From CAWIMX01 sp963792785 (GTDB lineage Bacteria; Acidobacteriota; Vicinamibacteria; Vicinamibacterales; CAVVIG01): a stretch of DNA of 64,000 nt. Each line of letters begins with the position of its first letter. Position 1 is the stretch's first letter. This document shows positions 32,733 to 41,447 of this stretch, in pieces. The notes beneath the pieces are model-generated. The model searched no databases, was not told where the DNA came from, and saw only the letters and a program-made list of their open reading frames with translations. The translations under genes were made by a program, and so were the position numbers. The DNA is taken from the NCBI GenBank assembly GCA_963792785.1, contig CAWBXO010000001.1, forward strand, positions 1,612,001-1,676,000, read 5' to 3'.

Positions 32733-33550
32733 TCATCGGTTGTCAGCGTTGAGGGCCCCGCGTGCCCTGGAAATGACCTCCGAGGGGGACAGGCCGCGCG
32801 CGCGGAGCTCCCGCACGCCTGTATCGCCGTCCGACTTGCTCAGCTTCCGGCCGGCCGACCTCATGATGAGGGGGTGGTGCAGAAACCGCGGCGGTACGCC
32901 GCGTCCGAGCAACCGGGCGAGCTGGATCTGCCGGCCCGTCGAGGCCAGCAGGTCGTCGCCGCGAATCACGTCGGTCACCCCCTGCCGCAGGTCGTCCACC
33001 GCCGCCACGAACTGGTAGGTCCAGTTGCCGAGGCGATCTCGCACGAGAAGGTCGCCGCACTGCTCTGACGGCCGCTGTTCCTGCGGTCCGTGCCGCCCAT
33101 CGTCGAATCGTTCGACGGACGGAGCGAGCCGCACGCGAAGCCCGAGGCCCGGCCCTTCGACGAGGCCCTTGCCGCGGCACGTGCCCGGATAGCGCCGCTC
33201 GTAGTTCGTCGCGGCCCTGGGGCGCCAGGCGGCGCCTGCGCGGCGATCGCGGCGCGCGAGCACCCGCAGGCGTAGACGAGACCCTGCGCGCGGAGCTCGT
33301 CGAGCGCCGCTTCGTAGATCGCGCCGCGGTCGCTCTGCCTGACGATCGCGTCGGGCACGAAGCCGAGCCAGTCGAGATCCTCGAGGATCGCGCGATCGAA
33401 CTCCGGGCGGCAGCGCTCGCGGTCGTGGTCCTCGATGCGCAGCAGCACGCGCCCGCCCGCCGCGCGCGCCGCGTCCCAGACGTAGATCGCGTTCAGGACG
33501 TGGCCGAGGTGGAGGTACCCCGTCGGCGCCGGCGCGAAGCGCGTCACCAT
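32733..33550 (-). pseudogene. gluQ: Glutamyl-Q tRNA(Asp) synthetase, frameshifted
   Basis: Translation from the ATG at 33550 gives TRFAPAPTGYLHLGHVLNA, the class I HIGH-type motif of GluRS-like enzymes, and then YACGCSR (zinc site part 1). At about 33230, within a C/G run, the frame changes and continues as NYERRYPGTCRG (zinc site part 2) and GRKLSKSDGD (KMSKS motif). The length of about 270 residues fits GluQRS, which attaches glutamate to queuosine in tRNA-Asp. One missing base breaks the gene. Given the normal motifs on both sides, a sequence error or a very recent mutation is likely. Confidence 0.85.
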
Positions 33551-33552
33551 CG

Positions 33553-34668
33553 TTATGGGTGCAGGATGAGTTTCTTGACTCTCCAATTGTTCATGTCCGC
33601 GACGATGAGCTCGTTCTCCGACGGGCACGCGAGCGCGTGCACCCAGTTGAACTGGCCGGGCCCGCGGCCCGACTCGCCGAACATGCCGATGATCTTCCCG
33701 TCGAGCGTCATCTTGTAGATCCGGCCCGGCTCGGAGTCCGACGTGTAGATGTACTGCGTCGGTCCGTTCGTGATGCACAGCGTCCAGGGCTGCGTCTCGT
33801 CGGGCGCATTCGGCGTGGCGTTGCCGAGCACCGGATGCCGCGTCTTGTCGTAGGGCGCGTTCAGGAGCAGGAACCGGACGAACGTGCCGTCGGGGCGGAA
33901 CACCTGGATGCGCCGGTTGTTGCGATCCGCGACATAGATGTTGTCGTTGCGGTCGGCGGCGATGTTGTGCGGCGTGTTGAAGTTCCCCGGGTTCTCATCG
34001 GCGTGCGGCCCGCCCGTGCCGCGCTGGCCCCACTGGGTGACCCAGTTACCCGACTTGTCGAACTTCGCCACGCGCGAGTTCGTGTAGCCGTCGCTGATAT
34101 AGATGTTGTCCTGCGAGTCCCACGTGACGTCGGTCGGCCCGCGGAAGTAGCCGTCGACGGCGCGCGCCGGCGGGCTGCCGCGTCCGGTGCCGAAGTACTC
34201 CGGCTCGTCCGGCCCTTCGGGCCGACGTCCCAGGTTGAGCGTCACGTAGCCCGCCGGATCGAACCGCGTCGCGGCGTGCGTGCCCTTGTCGACGACCCAG
34301 AGGTTGTCGTGCCGATCGAAGCGCACGCTGTGGCCGTAGCCGAGGCCGTAGACGCCTTTGCCGATCTCGCGGACGAAATTGCCCTTCTCGTCGAACTCGA
34401 GCAACTGCGTCGACGCGTTCCCGTAGAGCGGCCCGTTCGTCGAGCTGCCGGGATGGTTGAGGACCACGAGGTGGCCCTTCGAGTTCACCGTCACGCCGAG
34501 CACCTCGCCGAGGTTCATGTCCGGCGTGTACTTGAGGAAGTGGTCGACCTCGTCGTACTTGATGATCGGCGGGTTCGGGTTAGGCGGCGGTTGGGGCACC
34601 TGCGCGCCCAGGCCGGGGGCCCACACCGACGCCGCGATCACTCCAGCCACAAGCCACAGGCGCTTCAT
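33553..34668 (-). CDS. Secreted NHL-repeat beta-propeller protein
   Basis: A 371-residue exported protein from the ATG at 34668, with AGGGGAGG upstream and signal MKRLWLVAGVIAASVWAPGL. It contains NHL-type blades: GEVLGVTVNSKGHLVVLNH, GYGHSVRFDRHDNLWVVD, FRGPTDVTWDSQDNIYISD and NTPHNIAADRNDNIYVADRN. These resemble the peptidyl-alpha-hydroxyglycine lyase-like family. A Gly/Pro/Asn segment (QPPPNPNPPI) follows the signal. It lies two bases downstream of the gluQ start, so their promoters and terminators must be shared or very short. Confidence 0.85.
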   Translation of the reverse strand: MKRLWLVAGVIAASVWAPGLGAQVPQPPPNPNPPIIKYDEVDHFLKYTPDMNLGEVLGVTVNSKGHLVVLNHPGSSTNGPLYGNASTQLLEFDEKGNFVREIGKGVYGLGYGHSVRFDRHDNLWVVDKGTHAATRFDPAGYVTLNLGRRPEGPDEPEYFGTGRGSPPARAVDGYFRGPTDVTWDSQDNIYISDGYTNSRVAKFDKSGNWVTQWGQRGTGGPHADENPGNFNTPHNIAADRNDNIYVADRNNRRIQVFRPDGTFVRFLLLNAPYDKTRHPVLGNATPNAPDETQPWTLCITNGPTQYIYTSDSEPGRIYKMTLDGKIIGMFGESGRGPGQFNWVHALACPSENELIVADMNNWRVKKLILHP

Positions 34669-34694
34669 AAAGCCTCCCCTGAAAACCGAAAGCA

Positions 34695-34722
34695 CTCCGC
34701 ACCTCAGCACCCAAGCACCTTA
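34695..34722 (+). repeat. Copies of the CACCCAAGCAC repeat
   Basis: GCACCCAAGCACCT at about 34708-34721 with partial units before it; the same unit recurs at 35250-35290. Confidence 0.6.
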
Positions 34723-35232
34723 CGTGTAGTACTGCTTGTACCTTCCCCGCCGGAACAGCCAGCCTCCCAGCGCGCCGCCCCAGCCGAGCACGTAGTGCAT
34801 GCGGCCCAGATCGATCATCTCGATCAGGTTGCCGTCGAAGTCCTTCGCGAAGAAGAACGTGTGCCCCCGGGGCGACTGCTCCGGTTTCGTCACGCACTCG
34901 ACGCCCTTGCTGACGAGGTAGTCGTACCACCGCTGGGTGCCGCGCACGTTGAAACTGAAATGCGTGAGGCCGATGCGGTTCCACGGGATCGTCTCCGGCG
35001 GCCGCTTCGGATCGAACGCGAAGATCTCGAGGATGCCGCCCCCGGGCACGCGCACCCACCCGATCTTGCAGCGCGGCGCGGGCGCGTCGACGCCGAAGAA
35101 GCTCTTCACGCGATCCGGCGGCGTGTCGGACACGCCCACGAGCGGGCAGCCGAACACGTCCCAGTAGAACTTCACGGCCCGGTTGAAGTCGGACACCGTG
35201 ATGCCGACATGGCTGAACGACCGCGCTCTCAC
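34720..35232 (-). CDS. VOC-family (glyoxalase-like) protein
   Basis: A 170-residue protein starting at GTG 35232 (GGAGGTGAC upstream). The first betaalphabetabetabeta module begins FSHVGITVSDFNRAVKFYWD, with metal-ligand-type residues His in SHVG and Glu in GILEIFAFD. The second contains LTHFSFNVRG and GNLIEMIDLGR. It may act as a small-molecule lyase, dioxygenase or isomerase; the substrate is not predictable. It lies between the propeller protein and the GMC oxidoreductase. Confidence 0.85.
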   Translation of the reverse strand: MRARSFSHVGITVSDFNRAVKFYWDVFGCPLVGVSDTPPDRVKSFFGVDAPAPRCKIGWVRVPGGGILEIFAFDPKRPPETIPWNRIGLTHFSFNVRGTQRWYDYLVSKGVECVTKPEQSPRGHTFFFAKDFDGNLIEMIDLGRMHYVLGWGGALGGWLFRRGRYKQYYT

Positions 35233-35249
35233 GTCACCTCCGCACTAAT

Positions 35250-35290
35250 AAGCACCAAAGCACCCAAGCACCTACGCACCCAAGCACCTT
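35250..35290 (+). repeat. CACCCAAGCACC tandem repeat
   Basis: Degenerate units AGCACCAAAGC, ACCCAAGCACC, TACGCACCCAAGCACC. The stop codon and last three codons of the GMC oxidoreductase gene are formed by this repeat. Confidence 0.8.
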
Positions 35291-36798
35291 TCCACGATAT
35301 GCTCCGCCGCGCGGAGCGCCTGCGCCGCGATCGTCAGCGCCGGGTTGACGGCGCCAGACGAGGGGAAGAACGACGCGTCGACGACGAAGAGGTTCGCGAC
35401 GTCGTGCGCGCGGCAGTACGGATCGAGCACCGAGGTGCGCGGGTCGCGGCCGAACACCGCCGTGCCGCACTGGTGCGTCGTGTTCTTCGTGCCGAGCGAG
35501 TGCTTCACGACGGGCCCGAAGCCGAGCCGCTTGAGCAGGCGCTTGGTCTCCTCGACCAGCCGCCCGTGCGCCTCGACGTTGTTCTGCCGGTACGCGAGGC
35601 GGATCCGCCCGTCCGGCCCGACAGTCACGCGGTTGCCGGCGTCCGGCAGATCCTCGCTCATCGCGAGCCAGTCCACCGCGCCGTCCGCCCACCGCTCCCA
35701 CGCCCACATCGGGATCCAGCGGTACTGCCGCGGCGCCTGCGTCCGCAGCACGATGGCCTCGGTGCGGCCCTGCGACTGGATCTGCCCGAGCGGCGGCCCG
35801 CCGTCTGGGCCGCGCAGGTACCAATCGTTGATCGCGACCGTCTTCTGGAACACGGTCGCGTTGCGCGGGCTCCACCGGAACGCGCTGATCATCGTCGCCT
35901 GGTGCGCCATATAGCGCCGGCCGACGAGACCCGACGAGTTCGCCAGGCCGGCCGGGTGCGCGGCGCTCGCGGATCGGAGGAGCAGCGCGGCCGAGTTCAC
36001 CGCGCCGCACGACACCACCACGAGGCCCGCCTCGACGCGGCGGGCCGTGCCGTCGCGCACGATCTCCACCGCCTCCACCCGCGTCCCGTCGGCGCTGGCG
36101 ATCAGGCGCTCGGCGCGGGCGTGCGTCCACAACGTCACGCTCGGATGGCCGAGCGCGCCGGCGACGCAGCAGACCTCCGCGTCGCTCTTCGTCCTGAGTT
36201 TGCAGGGATACGAATTGCACGTGCGGCACAGGATGCAGCCGTCCGGCTCGCCGGGACGGATGAGGCCGAGGGGCAGCGGAAACGGATGCAACCCCTCTCC
36301 CCGCAACTCCTCGACGATCGCCGCCATCTGCTCGGCGTGCGGGATCGGCGCGAACGGAAACGCCTCGCGCGCGGGCTCGGTGGGATCGACGCCGCGCTCG
36401 CCGTGCACGTGATAGAGCCGCTCGGCGCGGTCGTAGTACGGGGCGAGCGTGTCGTAGTCGATCGGCCAGGCGGGCGACTCGCCGCCCGGGTGGCCCATGG
36501 CCTCGAAGTCCTCGCGGCGGAGGCGGAACAGCACGCTGCCCCAGAATTTGCTGTTCCCGCCGACGCAGTAGTGCGTGTACGGCTCGAAAGAGCGGCCGTC
36601 GGCGTCGAGCCACGTCTCGCGCGCGCGGTAGCGGCCGTCGCGCCACACCGCCTCGGCGCTCCAGTTCTCCGGCTCGCTCGGGATGAACCCGCCCCGCTCG
36701 ACGATGAGGATGCGGGCGCCGGACGGCGCCAGCGCGTGCGCGACCGTGCCGCCACCCGCGCCGCTGCCGATGATGACCACGTCGAACCGATCGCTCAC
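35272..36798 (-). CDS. GMC-family FAD oxidoreductase
   Basis: A 508-residue flavoenzyme from GTG 36798. The FAD Rossmann fold is at the very start (FDVVIIGSGAGGGTVAHALA), with the family region YCVGGNSKFWGSVLFRLR, a Cys-rich stretch CILCRTCNSYPCKLRTKSDA that could hold an iron-sulfur or zinc site, and a C-terminus with NTTHQCGTAVFG and SGAVNPALTIAAQAL. The catalytic His region is in the latter part. It has no signal peptide. Its start overlaps the stop of the Gfo/Idh gene by four bases, so they form an operon, and together they probably convert a sugar or polyol. Enzymes of this kind often pair with 3-ketoglycoside metabolism in this phylum, which is inference. Confidence 0.9.
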   Translation of the reverse strand: MSDRFDVVIIGSGAGGGTVAHALAPSGARILIVERGGFIPSEPENWSAEAVWRDGRYRARETWLDADGRSFEPYTHYCVGGNSKFWGSVLFRLRREDFEAMGHPGGESPAWPIDYDTLAPYYDRAERLYHVHGERGVDPTEPAREAFPFAPIPHAEQMAAIVEELRGEGLHPFPLPLGLIRPGEPDGCILCRTCNSYPCKLRTKSDAEVCCVAGALGHPSVTLWTHARAERLIASADGTRVEAVEIVRDGTARRVEAGLVVVSCGAVNSAALLLRSASAAHPAGLANSSGLVGRRYMAHQATMISAFRWSPRNATVFQKTVAINDWYLRGPDGGPPLGQIQSQGRTEAIVLRTQAPRQYRWIPMWAWERWADGAVDWLAMSEDLPDAGNRVTVGPDGRIRLAYRQNNVEAHGRLVEETKRLLKRLGFGPVVKHSLGTKNTTHQCGTAVFGRDPRTSVLDPYCRAHDVANLFVVDASFFPSSGAVNPALTIAAQALRAAEHIVERCLGA

Positions 36799-37790
36799 TG
36801 CGGGCGGGGCTCCAGGCTGGCGTAGACCTGATCCATGAGGCGCTGGTCCTCGATCGCGCGCTCGACGCTCATCTCCGGCGCGCCGCCGCCGCGGATCGCG
36901 CGCAGGAAGTCCTCGTACATCGCGCGGTAGCCGCGGATATCCCGGTACCCCGGCAGCCGCACCTTCGGCCCACCGCGTCCGCGCACGAGCACGAAGAGGC
37001 CGTTCGACTCGAACGTGATCACGCCCTCGCGCCCGAACAGCTTCGAGAGCCGCAGGCCGCGGAAGAGCGACGGGATCTCGCGCGAGTAATACAGAGACCC
37101 CACCGCCTGGTTGTCGTAGCGGAACGACACGAGCATGCTCTTCGCGCGCGTGTCGGGCCCTGCCGTCGACGCCGCCGGGCGGTAGCCGTGAATGGAGGTG
37201 ATCGACGGCCCGAGGCTGCCGGCCAGGTGCAGCCAGTGGATGCCTTCCTCGAAGAACGCGTCGCCGCCGGCCATCGTCTCGTCGTTGCGCCAATCGTCGG
37301 CGGCCTTGAGCCGATGCGCGATCGTCGAGAAGTGCGCGAACACCATCTCACCGATCGCGCCCTCCGCCAACAGGCGCCGCAGGCACACCGCGAGCGGCTT
37401 GTAGTGATCGTTCTCGCCGACCAGCACGACCCGTCCGGCGCGATCGCGCGCCGCGGCCACCGCCTCGTAGTCCGCCAGGGCCGGGAACGCCGGCTTCTCG
37501 ACGAGGACGTGCTTCCCCGCCGCGAGCGCCTGCTCGGTCAGCTCACGGTGATACTTCGGCGGCACGGCGACGACGACGGCGTCGACCGCCGGATCGGCGA
37601 TCGCGGACGCGTACCCGTCGTACGCGGCGGCGCCGCCGAACCGCTGGCGGCAGGCCTCGGCCTTCGCCCGGTCGCGGCTCGCGTAGGCGCACGCGATCTC
37701 CGCGCGCATCCCGCGCAGCACGCGGCTGTGGACGTCGGTGATGAAGCCGCATCCGAGGAACGCGACGCGGATCGGCCGGGCGGATGACAT
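36795..37790 (-). CDS. Gfo/Idh/MocA-family oxidoreductase
   Basis: A 331-residue NAD(P)-dependent enzyme from the ATG at 37790; longer in-frame starts exist but the Rossmann fold (IRVAFLGCGFITDVHSRVL) begins right after this Met. The catalytic motif EKP is in KHVLVEKPAFPALADYE, and the substrate domain contains EGIHWLHLAGSLGP. Family members oxidise or reduce sugars and inositols. Divergent from the DUF1326 gene; TACAAT (minus strand, 37802-37807) may be its -10. Confidence 0.9.
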   Translation of the reverse strand: MSSARPIRVAFLGCGFITDVHSRVLRGMRAEIACAYASRDRAKAEACRQRFGGAAAYDGYASAIADPAVDAVVVAVPPKYHRELTEQALAAGKHVLVEKPAFPALADYEAVAAARDRAGRVVLVGENDHYKPLAVCLRRLLAEGAIGEMVFAHFSTIAHRLKAADDWRNDETMAGGDAFFEEGIHWLHLAGSLGPSITSIHGYRPAASTAGPDTRAKSMLVSFRYDNQAVGSLYYSREIPSLFRGLRLSKLFGREGVITFESNGLFVLVRGRGGPKVRLPGYRDIRGYRAMYEDFLRAIRGGGAPEMSVERAIEDQRLMDQVYASLEPRPQ

Positions 37791-37830
37791 CAGGGCGCTT
37801 GTATTGTAAGGTCTCGGCTGGAGGTCCACT

Positions 37831-38466
37831 ATGTCCCCCGCCGCCGCGCCCGTCCGGACGCCCTTCCGCCTGAAAGCCGAAAGCATCGAGGCCTGCAGCT
37901 GCAACCACGGCTGCAACTGCCAGTTCGACGGCTTCCCGAACGAAGGCCTCTGCGAGTTCATCCTCGCCTACCAGGTGACCGAGGGTCGCTTCGGCGACGT
38001 CGTGCTCGACGGCGTCAAGGCCGTCGTCGCCGCGAAGTACCCCGGCGCGATCCATGAAGGCCACGGGCGCGCCGTGCTGTTCGTCGACGCCGCGGCCACG
38101 CCCGAGCAGACCGACGCCATGATGACGATCTTCTCGGGGCGGATGGGCGGCATGCCGTGGGAGGCGCTCGCGGGGACGATCGACCGGTTCGACGGGCCGA
38201 TCCGCGCGCCGATCGCGGTCACGGTCGCCGCCGAGCGGTCGCACGTCAGCATCCCGGGCGCGATCGAGATGCAGCTCACGCCGTTCGTCAACTCGGTGAC
38301 CGGCGTCGAGAAGGAAGTGCACATCACCTACCCCAAGGGCGGGTTCTTCTGGAACGACGGCCGCATCGCGACGACCGAGACGATGCACGCCAGCCACGGC
38401 GACCTCACACTCGAGTGGCCGCATCGCTTCGCGGCGATCGCCGAGGTGAACTGGTCGAACGCGTAG
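37831..38466 (+). CDS. DUF1326 protein
   Basis: A 211-residue protein with an N-terminal Cys cluster ACSCNHGCNCQFDGFP that could bind metal. It continues with the family region AAKYPGAIHEGHGRAVLFVD and FSGRMGGMPWEALA. DUF1326 genes usually lie beside a DUF2182 membrane protein gene and are linked in context to metal handling. Here they are separated by a 674-base palindromic non-coding block. RBS TGGAGG is present. Confidence 0.9.
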   Translation: MSPAAAPVRTPFRLKAESIEACSCNHGCNCQFDGFPNEGLCEFILAYQVTEGRFGDVVLDGVKAVVAAKYPGAIHEGHGRAVLFVDAAATPEQTDAMMTIFSGRMGGMPWEALAGTIDRFDGPIRAPIAVTVAAERSHVSIPGAIEMQLTPFVNSVTGVEKEVHITYPKGGFFWNDGRIATTETMHASHGDLTLEWPHRFAAIAEVNWSNA

Positions 38467-38517
38467 CGTCCGGCTGAAGCGACGTGCCGTTCGGAACATC
38501 ATGCGGGCGAAAGCGGA

Positions 38518-39060
38518 GGGCCGCCCGCTGGCGCCGCGGGCCGTCGGCCGTCGCCCCGGAAAAACCGCGCGCCGTTCGGTACCCTGACGCACCGCGGCGG
38601 TCCTGCCCGCTCGCGGCATCCTCAGATCAACTGGTACCGCTCCAGGTGCTTTCTGGCGCCTCGGGTGGCATACCGGCAGACCGCCGCGACGGGCTCACTC
38701 CGCGCGGTTTTTCGTGAATCGTGTCGGGCCGACTTCACGGCCCGCGGCGCCAGCGGGCGGCCCTCCGCAGGGTGGCCCGCGACGCACGCGGCCGAATCCC
38801 CGGTCGTGGAGGGCGGCGTCTCGGGCAGCGCGCCGTGTGGAGTCAGCCCTCGGGCTCGCAAGAAAACCGGCGCGGAGCGAAGGCCCCCCGCGGCCGTCTG
38901 TTGCGAGGTCACACGGGCCGAGGGGTTGCCCGAGGCGGTACTCGTTGATCGGAGCGATGCCGCGATTCGGTAGGACGGCCGCGGCTGCGACAGGCCAGCG
39001 AGCGCAGCGTCGGTTTTCGGGCTGACGGAACCCGGCGCGCCGCCCGAGATGCCGCCCTCC
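38518..39060 (+). repeat. Two long palindromes in inverted orientation (structured non-coding block)
   Basis: Palindrome A: outer arms of 27 bases at 38518-38544 and 38737-38763 are perfect complements, and inner arms GAAAAACCGCGCG (38559-38571) and its complement (38701-38713) add a second stem. Palindrome B: arms of 28 bases at 38808-38835 and 39033-39060 pair with two mismatches, and an inner pair includes GAAAACCG (38862) and CGGTTTTC (39011). The loops are homologous in opposite orientation: GGAGCGGTACCAGTTGATC on one strand of A matches GAGGCGGTACTCGTTGATC in B. No believable gene is present in 38467-39140. Confidence 0.85.
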
Positions 39061-39140
39061 ACGGCGGCGGCCGCCGTCGGCGAACATGTGCGCCGGCGGG
39101 ACTAACATCCGAACGGCGTCCGGCTTCACCAGATGATCGA

Positions 39141-39917
39141 ATGCGGCACACCTTGACCGATCGCAATATCGTCCTCGTCGCCATCATCCTCGTCACGGCG
39201 CTCGCGTGGGTCTATCTCGCGCGCATGGCCTCGGACATGGCGATGGCCGCGATGCCCGGTATGCCGGCCATGGCGGGCCTGCCCGACCTGCGCGCGTGGA
39301 GCGTCGGGGCGTTCACCGGCCTGTTCGTGATGTGGGCCGTGATGATGGCCGGCATGATGCTGCCGTCGGCCACGCCACTCGTCCTGCTCGTCGTCTCGAC
39401 GTATCGCCGGCGCGGCGGTCCGCTCGTGCACGTGCTCACGGCCGCATTCACGATCGGCTATCTCCTCGCGTGGACGCTGTTCAGCGCGGCGGCCGCGGCG
39501 CTCCAGATCGCGCTGCACCGAGCGGCGCTGCTGACGCCGATGATGGCGAGCCAATCGGCATGGCTCGGCGGCGGGATCCTCGTCGTCGCGGGCGTCTATC
39601 AGTGGCTGCCGGTCAAGGACGCGTGCCTCTCGCACTGCCGATCGCCGCTGCACTTCCTCTCGACCGAGTGGCGCGAGGGCGTATCGGGCGCGCTCGTGAT
39701 GGGGCTGCGCCACGGCTGGTTCTGCGTGGGGTGCTGCTGGGCGCTGATGGCGCTGCTGTTCGCGGTAGGGGTAATGAACCTCGCGTGGGTCGCCGCGATC
39801 GCGGTGTTCGTGCTGCTGGAAAAGGTCACGCGCGCGCCGACGATCGTCGGGCGGGCCGCCGGCGCGGCGCTCGTCGCCTGGGGCGCGTGGGTCCTGTTCG
39901 CGGCGCCGGTCAGCTGA
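39141..39917 (+). CDS. DUF2182 membrane protein
   Basis: A 258-residue protein with about seven membrane helices. The family features are the Met-rich loop ASDMAMAAMPGMPAMAG, MMAGMMLPSATPLVLLV, and the sequence LKDACLSHCRSPLHFL near VYQWLPVKDACLSHC, then HGWFCVGCCWALMALL. Met and Cys clusters suggest metal binding in or near the membrane. It is usually encoded next to DUF1326, as here after the palindromic block. Confidence 0.9.
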   Translation: MRHTLTDRNIVLVAIILVTALAWVYLARMASDMAMAAMPGMPAMAGLPDLRAWSVGAFTGLFVMWAVMMAGMMLPSATPLVLLVVSTYRRRGGPLVHVLTAAFTIGYLLAWTLFSAAAAALQIALHRAALLTPMMASQSAWLGGGILVVAGVYQWLPVKDACLSHCRSPLHFLSTEWREGVSGALVMGLRHGWFCVGCCWALMALLFAVGVMNLAWVAAIAVFVLLEKVTRAPTIVGRAAGAALVAWGAWVLFAAPVS

Positions 39918-40287
39918 TCAGACGCAGATCCGGGACGTCCCTGAAGTCGGCCGGGTTGAGCGTCCAGAGCGACGCGTCGTGGGCCACGGCGCACGCGGCA
40001 ATCGCGAGATCGATCTCCCGCCCGCGGCCGCGGCTTACTTTCTTATAGAACTGCGCGGCCAGCCGCGCCTCGTTCGCGCCGAACACGGCGGCGGCCTCGA
40101 TCGGGAACAGCTCCTCCTGCGCGGCGATCTCGACGGGCGCGCGGGGTCCTCTCAGCCACTCGTACAGGACAAGGGTCGAGATCGCGATGCGGTGCCCCTC
40201 GTCGATCAGGGCGGCCAGCCGGTCGAGCGATCGGCGCGGGCCGGTCAGCGCGTCGATCAGGGCGGAGGTATCGAGATGGACGGTCAC
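39910..40287 (-). CDS. PIN-domain toxin (VapC-like)
   Basis: A 125-residue PIN protein with MTVHLDTSALIDALTG (first Asp), STLVLYEWLRGP (Glu), GREIDLAIAACAVAHDASLW (Asp) and WTLNPADFRDVPDL (last Asp). It is coupled to the upstream RHH antitoxin gene by a four-base overlap. It should cleave RNA. Its stop overlaps the end of the DUF2182 gene by eight bases on the other strand. Confidence 0.9.
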   Translation of the reverse strand: MTVHLDTSALIDALTGPRRSLDRLAALIDEGHRIAISTLVLYEWLRGPRAPVEIAAQEELFPIEAAAVFGANEARLAAQFYKKVSRGRGREIDLAIAACAVAHDASLWTLNPADFRDVPDLRLIS

Positions 40288-40565
40288 GCCGCGGGGTGGC
40301 GCCTACCGCCGCGACGACGGGCGGCCCGGAGGTCTCGGAGCTCGGCGTCGACGTCGGCTGCTGAGCGGGATGGCCGGGCCTGGCGAAGGCGATTCACCAC
40401 CGCAAGGGCGTCACGCCGCTCGCGCTCGCTCAGGCGATCGGCGTGTGCCGCGTATTCGGCGACCGCCTCGCGCACGATCTGGCTCTGCGGCCGGCGGAGC
40501 CGCGCGGCCGTGCGGCGGATGTGCTCGACGGTCCGCTCGTCGAGTGAGAACGTGACGCGAACCAT
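40284..40565 (-). CDS. Ribbon-helix-helix (CopG-like) antitoxin
   Basis: A 93-residue protein starting MVRVTFSLDERTVEHIRRTA, a ribbon-helix-helix DNA-binding fold (strand V.FSLDE, helix 1, turn RLRRPQSQIVREAVAEYA). It represses its own operon and neutralises the PIN toxin. TATTAT nine bases upstream of the ATG on the minus strand is a likely -10. The C-terminus is Arg/Ala-rich. Confidence 0.88.
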   Translation of the reverse strand: MVRVTFSLDERTVEHIRRTAARLRRPQSQIVREAVAEYAAHADRLSERERRDALAVVNRLRQARPSRSAADVDAELRDLRAARRRGGRRHPAA

Positions 40566-40779
40566 AACGATGCAATAATACCATACACTGCGGCCGGCTC
40601 GCCGGAGTTAAATGCAGACCTGGTCGGGATCGGACCAGTCGGCAAACCCGTCCACCGTATCGCTCAGAGGTGCTCCCGCATCTTAGGACGAACAATGGCC
40701 CGATCAGGGAAATCGTTCGGGCAGACATCGAAGAAATCCGTGAGCGCACTGGTGCCTGGATCAACCGCCCGGCGTCGGC

Positions 40780-41178
40780 TCAGTTCATCGCCGCTCGGGC
40801 AAACGCCGCCGATCGCATATCGGCGCGCAGCCAGCATTCGACGACGTCGTTCAGTTCGTGCAGCCGGAACGGCTTGCGCAGGCACGCGTCGAACCGCACC
40901 CCCGAGAGCCGGCCCCCTTGGTCCGTGGCATCGCCTATCAGGCACAGCACCTTGGCGCGGGGCCCCACGCTCAGCCGCCGAAGCAACTCGGTGGCCGACG
41001 GGTCGTCCGACAGGTCGAGGATCACGACGTCGAGCGGCAGCGCGTCGAGACACGAAAGGGCCTCCTGGCCCGTCGCGGCGTCGAGCGAGCCGCACCCGAT
41101 CTCATCGAGGCTTGCCGTGAGCAACTCGCGCAGGTGAGAGTCGCCGCTGACCACCAGGGCAATGAAGCGGGTGTCCAT
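40780..41178 (-). CDS. Stand-alone response regulator receiver domain
   Basis: A 132-residue CheY-like protein. The phosphorylation Asp is in LDVVILDLSDDPSATEL (about 54), and the conserved Lys is in FDACLRKPFRLHELN. The N-terminal acidic pair is replaced by SGD (LVVSGDSHLREL), so metal binding may be weaker. It is divergent from the second receiver-type gene at 41448, and the two may share a regulatory region. Confidence 0.82.
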   Translation of the reverse strand: MDTRFIALVVSGDSHLRELLTASLDEIGCGSLDAATGQEALSCLDALPLDVVILDLSDDPSATELLRRLSVGPRAKVLCLIGDATDQGGRLSGVRFDACLRKPFRLHELNDVVECWLRADMRSAAFARAAMN

Positions 41179-41243
41179 GGCGGTTTACCTAACCACATTC
41201 GGTACCAGATCGAATCCGTGGATTTCCCGAAGAAACACGCGCC

Positions 41244-41262
41244 CCTGACAATTCGTGTCAGG
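41244..41262 (+). promoter_or_regulatory. Perfect inverted repeat between the two receiver genes
   Basis: CCTGACA-N5-TGTCAGG at 41244-41262 lies in the divergent gap 41179-41447. It could be an operator. The rest of the gap shows no gene. Confidence 0.45.
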
Positions 41263-41447
41263 AATCAGGTGCCACTTCTTGGCCGGACTGACACCCCTTT
41301 GCCGGCTCTGCCGGATCGCAAATCGTCAGATCGATTTCAGGATTGAAAACGACACGAGCGTCACCGCGCGATTTTCCTCGTGATTGCCGCCACGAGAACC
41401 GGAGCCGATCTTGCTCTTGCTCACCTTGGCACTCATCTTCCCAACAC

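Noticed and set aside
38484..39129. Several open frames of 75-145 codons in the palindromic block
   Set aside because: They exist on both strands, are low complexity, and run through complementary palindrome arms; no family match or RBS supports them.
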